NCBI GenBank assembly: GCA_026545765.1
Contig: JAIFAC010000028.1
Location: 235,919 to 299,918, forward strand
DNA: 64,000 nucleotides
Origin: Plantago major
Lineage: Eukaryota; Streptophyta; Magnoliopsida; Lamiales; Plantaginaceae
Direction: 5' to 3'
This document shows positions 53,811 through 64,000 of the stretch, piece by piece (the stretch's first letter is position 1; each line of letters starts with the position of its first letter). A program made the translations under genes and the position numbers. The notes under the pieces are model-generated. The model had not been told where the DNA came from. It worked only from the letters and a program-made list of their open reading frames with translations, and made no database searches.

Positions 53811-56708
53811 AATAAAATAGAGGTATCCTAGGAAAAACACTTAATGTATGGGTAAGCAAATTATAAGATTATAAGTATACACAAATAAGACTCTGCCCTA
53901 ACAACTAAAAATGGGTATATGAAATTTCTAAGTAAGCCAACTAAGTTCTTATATTGAATTGTACTCTATCTCAAGTATATGATTAAGCATAACTCCCTTA
54001 TTTGGTCCTAGAAATATCTTTCCTTTATTCTTAAGTAAATGAAGTAGAAACCTTTTATTGTGTGTACTAAATAGAATCATGTGAATTACCTCGCATACTC
54101 TTTTTTTTTTTTGTCTTATACATGTATGAACATTGATTGACTAAATACATAGTGTCTTTATACTCTTAGAATTCTATACGTGTAGATCCTTTACTAATAG
54201 GGGTGAGAAAGTATATAAATATATGGCTAACAAAGAACAAGTTCACTCATAAGTTACAACTACTAAGATTGTCTGAGTTTAGAAGAAGTAATACAAATAA
54301 TATCACGAAAAGTAAATAAATGGACTAAGCTTAAAATGAGGACTTCTATCTAAGGAATTGAATTCGCGGTAATATAATATTTTAATACTTAAATTAGGAG
54401 TGTACAAAAAAGATAAATACGTATAAATTGTTTTATTTAGTTGCTCTTCAATCTAGATCTAAGATAACTTCTCTCCTTACCTATCTTTCTCTTTCCTTCT
54501 TTTTTTTTTCAAATTGATATATCTGGGCTAGTATGATCGATCTATAATACCTCTATAATTTGGTGCATACCTAAAATTTCCTTGATTCTATTACATTTGT
54601 TGTGAATGCATACTTATAGCATGTACTTTAAGTTAGAAGGTGTACCTCAGTTCTTTTAATAAACCAAGAAGAGTCAGTCATCTTATAGTAATAAATAAGT
54701 TTAGAGTAATATTATATAGTATATACCAATAATACACCGTAGTAACCCATCCCTAGAAGTATAAGAGGAATGATATCTTTCTTCATTTCCAATGTTTTCT
54801 TTAGTAGCATTCTATATGTATATTAATATTCCTTACTTTCTAGTTACTTTACCTATATAAATCCTAGATTCTAATTATTTATTAACCTGCATTATTGGTT
54901 TCTTTATACTCTTTAGCTCATATTCTAACCGCAATTCTTAGGTGAAGCATATCTTGTAGAACTAAAATAATTATATTCATTCATAACTTGTCTTGGATCT
55001 TCTAGGTGCATGAAACATAAAAGGTAGGAGGGCATACTTTTCGAATCTATGATAATACATGAAGAGAGCATTTACTACTTAATAAGCATGCTTTTAAAAT
55101 CCTAACTATACTCATTTTGCGAAGGACGTGAATTACTTATCAAACCCTAATATTTTCTAATACCTTTTCCTTCGTGCATACCCAACTTGTTTAAGAGCTT
55201 AGAATACATATATTTTTTATATTATAAAGTATATTATAAAGAACAAAAGTTATTGGTGTGTAAATGCTTAGATATAGACTTATTAATAAATATACTAGAT
55301 GTAATATAAGGGAATACTTAAGATATTGTTGTAAAGGATAAACTAGTTATGCTGGTAGGAGTCATTCTGCTAGTAGTGGTTGCATACTTATAGTTAGATA
55401 TAAGAGATAGAGATAAAATTCAATGTTCATATTACCAAATAGAAGTGAATCATAATAAATAGGAGTACTAGAATCTTAGTCAAGAACAAATTATAACTAT
55501 AATCAAATAGTCGAGTTCCTACGTCGAGAACTTTATCGAGGTATTCAATTCCAACAATGTAGAAGTGTGTACTTTGTATGCCAATATTTATGAAGTAAAA
55601 CTTAGACATAGTCACAAACCATAGTTAGTAAGACAACAAGGCGTTAGTTATAATAGTAGGTACGTAAAACATCATAGTGAACATATAATAATACTTAAAA
55701 ATACTTAAACATTTAGAAGACAAAACGAAAGGAAAATAAATTATGAAAGTAAAGATAGTTGGTAAACATGAAAGACATATTAGAGATAGCTCATTACTGG
55801 GCGTTGTTAAAAGACATGAATTACTCGTAGTTTTACTAGTACTAGGATAAACAAATATTAATAGATATTAAAGGTAACTCCCACTTCCTTCTCTTATGAG
55901 ATCTAGTATACTTTCATCTAGAAATTCCAAGGCTAACTCTGCTAGATTCTTATAATAATTTGTCTAATACACGTAATCCAATTCTTTACTATACTTTTTT
56001 CATACTTTGCATATCCTCTCCTATATAAAATAATTCTATCGCGTTTTCTTTAATATAAAGAAGCTATATAATATTTTACTCAAATAAACAAGGGATATAA
56101 ATAAGAATTGTTAAAGGATTTATTCTTGAACTTCTAATCTAATAGTACTGCACATAAAAGGAAACTAATTCTATTATACTTACATAAATAAGAGAGTAGG
56201 TTATACTTATTAATGGGTACTATAAAATATTTCAAATACAAGTGTAAAGCATATACAAATTATTACAAAATATACTCTAGTTAATCACTTACGTATAATA
56301 TCTTGTTTCTCTCATCAAAGTATAAAAAAGTAGTGTAATCAATTCTAAGTAATACTCATAGTACTCTATAATTCTTGGTTAAGGGAATGTTATAACCTTG
56401 CTCTTTCTAGCACACCTATCTTTGTATATTTGTATATAATAAATATAATGAAGTACTTTTAGTAATCATAAGTTCACTTGGTAAGAAGTATAGAAGGGCA
56501 TGTGTCTAACATTGGTAGTAATGAAAGCCAACTATAAAAAAGATATGTATAATCCTTCTTAATAACACTAGTATATAATTAAAAATTTAAAATACCTCTT
56601 TCTTTTATTATTTTATTCTACTAATTAAGGTATTACATGGCATATAGTCCAATATAGGTGTAGCTTAGTGAAGGCATCTACTTTCCAATATTTTTAATAA
56701 GTATTAGC

Positions 56709-56742
56709 TTTCTATATATATATATATATATATATATAGAAA
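56709..56742. repeat. 34-bp perfect palindrome on (TA)13
   Basis: Thirteen TA units at 56713-56738 are bounded by tttc on the left and gaaa on the right. The perfect symmetry therefore extends beyond the simple repeat and the unit can fold into one hairpin. Confidence 0.93.
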
Positions 56743-57690
56743 AATATAGAGTATAAAGTAAGGGAGTTCCTAGCATGATAAGTATAACCTCACAAGGAAA
56801 CATGGAATGCTTTGACTATAGGCATGTAAGAATAACTTAGACATTAATTAGTAAGGATAAGAAACTCTAAGTAAGAATAATACCCAATAGATTTAACCAC
56901 GCTCTATAATATGAAATACCCTAAAAATGTATACCCTAATTTAGCCAATACCCAATTATTAGGTTAAAGAGGTTACTATAATAAAATGAATAATATCCAA
57001 TTATTTTGATTGAGGATATATAAAATTCAATACATAGCCAGCCATTAATATATTGTTTGTTGTACTACTAAGAAATACTACTGAGGTAAAAATGAAATAG
57101 TTAAGAGTAAAAGGATACTTGCGGAGTACTAACAAACTTTTCTCTTCTAGCGTCTAGATTAAAGTAATGTGTTATCATAAATATACTAGCCTACAGTTAA
57201 TTAATAAATAAGTTATCCCACTAGATACACTATATATATAATAGAAAGGGCAATTCTTTTAGTTTTCATCTCTTATCCTTTAAGACTCCATTCTAGCCTA
57301 CACCAAATATTTTTAAGTACATATCCTCCTTCTTCTGTTACTACGCATTTTATTGTGTTTAGTGAGCATCTAAAATGGTTATAGACTTTATAATAATAGG
57401 TTTTCATAAAGTTTCATAAGGAGAGCTTGTATACTTAAAACTATATAAGGATGTTTTCTTCATAAGTCAAATCAGAATTAAGAGAAAGAGAGCTGGTAGC
57501 ATAGACGTGTATTTACAATATTTACCTAAGACAACAAACAAGAGAAAAGGGTTTTTTATCCAAAGCATTCAAATATAATATATTATTAGCTCTGTAGTAT
57601 TCTTACAAAGTATCCAACAGCTTTAATAAGCAATGCTTTTTGATTTATCTTTATACACAACAAGTAATACTCTAAGAAATACTCCTATAA

Positions 57691-57712
57691 TATATATATA
57701 TATATATATATA
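57691..57712. repeat. TA microsatellite, (TA)11
   Basis: Eleven uninterrupted TA units about 1 kb after the array at 56713. Confidence 0.95.
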
Positions 57713-60700
57713 ATATCATGTATTCTACACTTAAAGGGCCTTAATTAACTATGTATTAGTCTCTTACACTTAATGTACTCTTCTATTTCTAATCCTACAT
57801 AAATATTTCTTTTTCTTACTTCATAGTAGTTCTCCAAAATAATCTTCTAGTAGTGGAGATTACAAATTAAAGGTTAAGATTATTAAGGGATAAGTTAGGG
57901 AATTCAAAGCTTATATCACAAAAAGGAATGTTATTATTAAGTCATAAGCTTAAAGAACTATAAAGGTTTATATAGGGTCCCGCACTTACTCAATTTATGA
58001 ATGGGATTAGCTATAATGAAAGAGTCTATTCCTTAGCAAAGCACTATGTATTTCTCTTAACGTTCCTAGGTTCTTACTATTTTTCAACTTGTATTGTTTT
58101 TATAAGTATTCCTATAATAATATCACAACATAATTCTATACATCTCTTATGCTATATTATTTTTAGAACTTTTCATTTTCATTTTATTACATAGTATTTT
58201 TTACCATATCACATACCAAAAACGTCTTTAAGGTGTACTTATAAATCCTTCTTAAACAAGATACTTTTTTTATAAGGTATAGTTTTTAGAGTGCGTACTT
58301 CCTATTTTATATTGTTTGGCTCATGTTGGCTTATATTAATTATATTCACTACTTGCTCTCATACTACAAAAGTTTAGATAGAATTCTTAGAGACTTATAG
58401 GACTAGAACACAGAAAGTAATAGGTATTGACAAGTCTCATCTCTAAAAAAAGGAGTACTTAGCAAGGGAATAGAAAAGGGGTATAGGATAAACTGGAATA
58501 TAAGTCAAGAAAGGTAGCACGTATAGTAAGTAACTTTACTAAAACTAAAAATATGAAAGGAAATATATAAGGTATAAGATAACTCCTAGGTAGTATAAGT
58601 AAGTATAAGTATATTGCATAACATAATATGTAGTACATAAATAATACTGGTAATTGGTAGAAGTCTCAACTATAGTAAGGTAACCTAAGTAAAGAGCAAG
58701 AGTAAACTTTACATGTATAGTGTTAGTTGTAGTCATAGTATAATCCTAATAAGAGTTAATCCTTGGTGTTTGTTATAAGTGTTCTATAACCTTGGAAATA
58801 ATACTTTGTGTAATTCCTACCCTTTTCTTTGTTTGAAAACAGTTCCTAGCCATAGCATGAAAAAACAAACATATGCAATACATGTTTATTTTATTTATAT
58901 TATAGAACATAGAAGAAATAAAGCGACAGTATTAAAGAGGAGAGAGAAGTACGTGTGAATTTTCATTCGTGAGTTATAGTAAGTGCAATACTATATAGTA
59001 TAGTATAGTGGAAAAGAACAACAAAATAGTTTGATAGTAAAAAAATTTCTAACCCATTTCCATTTAATACAAATTTATATACACGACGTAGAAAACATAG
59101 AAAAGAAAAGAGTATTAGAGCTAGCTACAACTACAAAAGATAGATATAAAGTAGGGCACCGAAGACCCTTACCTTATTACTTAGAGAAACATTCTCATTA
59201 TAGAACACATTCTATCAAATCTACTCATTAATTGTAGTTGTAAGAATCATTGTAAAACAAGTGATTAGATCTCACATTATTAAGCTAATAACAACAAATT
59301 CTAACTTATATTATTTATATATTATTCTTTATCCCGCGACACAGTAAAGTAAAATAAAGGCAAACTACGTAGTGTTGGTTGCAAGCAGGTTTTTCTTCAT
59401 TCAATACAAGTCAAATCACTGTAGAAAGCAACGAATCGTAGGGAATAATCCCCTGCACTCACTCAAAATACGTGTGTTTTGGAATTGGTTGTGGAAAATC
59501 TCCCTTACTATAATTATTATACTAAAAATAAAAATCCTTGCATGGAAACAGTATTAGTTCCTTTTCTATTATAGGTCCTATATGTATAGAAGAAGAAGGA
59601 GTACACCTAACGAGTCATAGAAGAATAGTGGGAAGCTAGCTTTGAGTATACATTGGCAGCATATTCCTTATAAGCCTACATATGTAGTTTATGAAGAATT
59701 TAAGAACACTGATAACCCTAGTCCATGTTTTATTAGGAAGTCCACATTTATTTTACCATTTTTATAGCTCTTGCTTTCACGTTTCACACAAGTAATTTCT
59801 TTTTTCCTAGCCCTGTTCTTCATAGACATTCTTTTCTACTCATAACAAGATAGATTACAACCAAAGTATAATAGCCCAAAAACAAATACTAGGTACAGAA
59901 GAGGATATCTTTAACTAGAATAGTATCCCATATAACACAGGGAAAGACATACCAACACTGTAAGGACAGGACAACATTTTACTAATATACCGTATACGTT
60001 GAATACAACTAAGTTTTATTTTATTTATATAATAAATTTTACTTGATGAAGACAATTAAGTACTACAATTTTATACTATTACTCTATACTATATACGTGT
60101 TTAGTGCATGTGACATTGAAACATATAATCCTTACTTACCCTTTGAAATTAACCTTGTGAGTAGAAGATCAAAGCATAATATATCTTATGATAGGCAGTT
60201 CTAGAGAGTTAGTCATAAAGAGGTATCCTAACAAGAAGTGTAGAGCATAATAAGTCCGAGAGGAAGGCAAGAACATAGGTGTATTCTCAACTCAAGTTAT
60301 AGGTAAAAGTATATACACACCAAGTAAAAACAATAGTTGTTCTTCCTTCTAAATAGAATTCCAAAGGTACAAAGCTTAATTTTTTAAGTAACATGGGTTT
60401 GGTACGTAATGAGTTCTTGATTGGTCTCTTCCTTTTCTTTGAAGTGTTAGTGTACATATTATAAGAGAACTTTAGGAGTAACCCTAGTTCAGTACTATAT
60501 AAAATTCTTTAATTGCTAGAATTTCTTGTTAAACCAAATACACATGCTCTTTCTCTTTATACCTAGAAGTTGTATTACTCTTTTTATTTAGAATATAGTA
60601 GAATACTTAACTTGTGAGAGTTAACCCTATATCTGTATTAGAAGCTTTGCCATACATGTAATTTATAAGAAATGAGAGGAGTAAGTTATTGCTGTACTAA

Positions 60701-61101
60701 ATGTTATTATAGTCTTTTATAGTTTAGAACGTGTCATAAGGAAATAGTTTTGTATGTAGTGTAATTAGTATCCCTTATGCCTTACAAGAGTGATAAAGTA
60801 AACCTATATTTATTAGGGTGTAGTACTCATGTCTAGGAAATATAAGAGAAAGGAAAGAAGAACACTTGGTGGGATATGTGAATAGATGGAAGAGACTTAG
60901 TAGCTACTATAGTGGTGTCATTGCTATTTACGAATAATGGTAGGGGTTAGGCTTTCTATACTTTGGGTAATCTATTTTACTAGTGAGATATCTCTAAGCT
61001 GCTTGTTATAGTTTTCAATAGATCAATTACTACAAAAAAGAAGAGGGGGATCATACACACTTTCTGGGTTATACACAAAGGGAGTACAAAGGATTCCCAC
61101 T

Positions 61102-61125
61102 TATGTCTTCTAATATGTCTTCTAA
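61102..61125. repeat. 12-bp perfect tandem duplication
   Basis: tatgtcttctaa is repeated directly (61102-61113 and 61114-61125). Confidence 0.92.
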
Positions 61126-63911
61126 GAATAATGAATATAGGGTCATGGTTACATTGCAAGATAATAATGGTGTGCGCTTTAATGAGAGTAGTTAGAACAT
61201 ATTATAGTTGTAAGGTATATAAAAAAATGCCTTAACTTACTCTTTACGAACATAGTGTACTTTTACTGGGTGTTACTACACAAGCTATAGTAAACCATAG
61301 TATTTTAGGGTATCCTTTTCTATTGATTCTATTTCACCAATTTCAATTTATTTAACAAGTCCTTTACTACTACCAACAAACAAACTATGTATGCATAAAA
61401 TCTAAGCAGAAGTCCACCAACTAGGAATATTTATATATAGGAAGCATATTCCTAAGCTACTCACACTATATATATATTACTTAATACTAGGAAAAGACCA
61501 TTGCAAGTACATAGGATACTTTAAAAGAGGTAGAAGCAATCAAAAGGAGTAGAACACTTAGTAGACACAGAACATATTTCGTGCACAGATGTGTATGTAA
61601 GAGTCATTCAGTACACTAGATAAAGGATACACTGATTATGGTAGATGCTATAGAACAAATTCTAATGGAAGTAAAGGATACAGGTATACATTGGTTTCTG
61701 CGGTTTTTACTTCTAATAAAAGGGAGTTGTTACTAGGAATACTTCTCGGTTGTGATAAATGTATTTTGTCTACTAGATAGAAATGATCATGTTAGTTATG
61801 CGCCAAATCTTCTATAATAAAGTGCTTTGAAATACAATGCTACTCGTAATAAAATATAGTACACCTGAAGCTTTCCTCTAATTCTCATACCAAGTAAACC
61901 CTGTCGACTCCAGCATCTTGTCAAAATAGAAAAGTAATAAAAGAGGTCTCTTAGAAAGCTCCTTACGAGGTACAAAGGATTCTCATTTATAAAAGTCAGC
62001 ACAAAACACTGTGGATTATTAACACAGCTTGATGAATTACGAAATCTAGTTTGTAACTTGTTCCGACAAATCTTTTTGATAAGTCAAGAAACCTGGTACT
62101 TTGGAAAACGTAAACGAGCAAGTAGAGATTGTGTGCAACAAGATAAGATAACCAATCTGCTGAGTCAGGTTTTGTGGAGAGAAATATGATTTATGACGCA
62201 AAGTAGACTAAACCGTAACCAAATTAAGGTACGTGTTGAATTTATCCAATCCATCCATACCAAGTGCTTAAGGTCCATTTTATTTTCTATTTTATTACTT
62301 GTATTTTTGTAGGACTTTATAGCGTGACGTCTTAGGTACGGGCTAATACAACAAACAAGCTTGGCGATAACTATTTTTATGAAAGACTATGACTTGCAGT
62401 AGAGTGAGAAATAACTAAACTCATTATAGATCCCCCCTTTTTTGTTATGCATACGTTGTAAATAGAAAAATATTGGGCTGATTTTGATAAAATAGGATTA
62501 GACATCTCTTTATATTATTTTAAATGTAAGTAAGTATATAAATGAAGGCTAGTCTGGTGGGAAGCACGTCACATGCAATTAGAAGATGAAGTATAAAACT
62601 CGATTTTTTAAAAGACCAGATCCTATATTTGAATAGTTTTGAAACTTGGTGTAGTAATATAATAAATAGTACTGTCCATAATTTAGTAGTAATATAAAAC
62701 AATTAAGCTTTGGAATAAAAAAATAGCTTATAATGAAAACTATGTACTATGTCTTGATAATTGGAGCATAGAGTTAGTAGATTATTATGTCTTTGCAAAG
62801 GAACTTACTTCTAATAAATACTTCTATGATAAATACTAAAAGAGCTAGGGGCATTCTACTTGGTACTAACAATACTAATAACCCTTACTATTTGTCTTTG
62901 TTTTACTCATCTTTACTCTAATCTCACTCCTTATCTATGTTTTACTTTATACTAGGATCTAACAATGAAATACCTACATTATCTTTATATTTCTAGGAGT
63001 ATACTTTAATATACTTGGGCACAAGGTATGATTCTTACATGTTCAAGGCAATCCCCTTATATGGAATGAAAGCTACTAGATAAGGATATAATAGGTAACG
63101 AACGTCTTTAATCTAACAAAACAAGATAGGAGTTGGAGTAAGGGATAGCATCTTTTGGGAACAAAGCTTCTCTGTAGGAATTTTTATAAATCACATATGG
63201 GGAAATGGTAATTAACACATGGAAATATAAGAACTCTTTTGATTTCTACATGTATTGAATATTGAGTATTGAATGCCTTAGCTCTTACATACAAGTATAG
63301 TGGATAACCTTTTTTTATCTATTAATATATTAAGTAATGCTTGTACCTCTTATCACTAACGAATCTTATTTTACTGGTTTTACTGGGTAATTTTTGTAAA
63401 CTATGTACTATGACATTTACTTAGAATTTAATAGGGATGTAATAACACTACTATAAACTACTATATCTTCTATTTTCTATATTTACTAGGACTTTCTTTG
63501 CTTGCACGGACTTCTAATTTGCTGGTAGTGTAACTCTAAACTATAGTTCTATATAAGGATAAGGAGAACTAAGATAAACTACTGGGAGAAATAAGACTAA
63601 ATAAACACATTACTATAACTTATGATAGTATTAAAGTTAACTATGCACTATGTTTACTACCCCACATATAAATAGAATATTATTTATAAGCTTCTACCTT
63701 GTTTTCTTCCTCACACCTACCCTTTACATTTCGCTGCTATTTGGGAATGATACACCTGTATTCTCTCAAAGTAAACACCCAAAAAAGGACTGACTACTGA
63801 AATAGAAGAAACTCTTTCTAAATTTATACTAATACTCTAAATACTAAAGCAACACCTTAGGAATTATAGAATTTAGAGCAAACACAGAGTTAGAAGAAAG
63901 TAACCCATACT

Positions 63912-63960
63912 AATCATACCGAAATCATACCGAAAGGAAGTTCATATCTATTCATATCTA
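63912..63960. repeat. two nearby tandem duplications
   Basis: aatcataccga occurs twice (63912-63922, 63923-63933), and ttcatatcta occurs twice seven bases later (63941-63950, 63951-63960). All copies are perfect. Confidence 0.92.
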
Positions 63961-64000
63961 AGAAGTAAGTTTCCATTCCTAGTCTATATATTAAGGACAA

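Larger units (their letters stand above)
48281..64000. other. very AT-rich intergenic DNA, no gene recognised
   Basis: This is the most uniform part of the window: words such as ctaag, actag, tatag and ttag recur and long GC words are missing (two 60-base lines counted at 15% and 23% GC). No frame longer than about 75 codons exists and none resembles a gene. Three TA arrays (53787, 56713 and 57691) and several 10-12-bp tandem duplications are the only structured elements I can name. There is no sign of plastid-derived DNA, a group II domain V or a tRNA. Confidence 0.7.

Noticed and set aside
1..64000. CRISPR array, bacterial operons or phage-type module
   Set aside because: No regularly spaced direct repeats, no cas or phage-like frames; the only gene is plant mitochondrial.

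Overview
The window looks like mitochondrial DNA of a land plant, most likely a seed plant. It is about 64 kb of very AT-rich DNA (about 15-35% GC in the lines I counted by eye) with one gene I can defend: the 5' part of nad5, the NADH dehydrogenase (complex I) subunit 5, at 37595-39040 on the + strand. The exon lies in a small GC-richer island (about 37.1-40.03 kb; two exon lines counted gave 38% and 48% GC). The protein is clearly plant-type NAD5. Its coding part stops exactly where plant nad5 exon b stops, at a GTGCG group II intron 5' end. The rest of nad5 (the 22-nt exon c and exons d and e) is not found in the following 25 kb. This fits the trans-split arrangement of seed plants. A few residue choices (for example PLIGS near the N-terminus and PFTYAMML at 376-383) remind me more of gymnosperm than angiosperm NAD5, so a fast-evolving gymnosperm such as a gnetophyte is possible, but this is a weak lean. 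A nuclear copy of mtDNA cannot be excluded from one window.

Layout: 1-37130 is AT-rich DNA with no recognised gene, tRNA or rRNA; it holds short tandem duplications, TA microsatellites, a degenerate ~98-bp repeat family (5014-5260) and one longer but doubtful ORF (12220-12627). 37131-37594 is the GC-richer 5' flank of nad5. 37595-39040 is nad5 exons a+b as one uninterrupted frame. 39041 to about 40035 is the 5' half of the next group II intron. 40036-64000 is again AT-rich, gene-free DNA with TA arrays, palindromes and microduplications.

The most notable result is that nad5 exons a and b are joined without the usual first intron (nad5i230). The joined length, 1446 nt, equals 230 + 1216, the usual sizes of the two exons. 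With a strongly diverged nucleotide sequence and only one obvious C-to-U editing candidate, this suggests a lineage that lost the intron, perhaps through a reverse-transcribed, edited copy. The second notable feature is the DNA around it: very low GC for plant mtDNA, and far more perfect two-copy tandem duplications of 10-19 bp than a random sequence of this composition should have. This suggests slippage-driven growth of the spacers. I did not find a convincing new multi-gene system.
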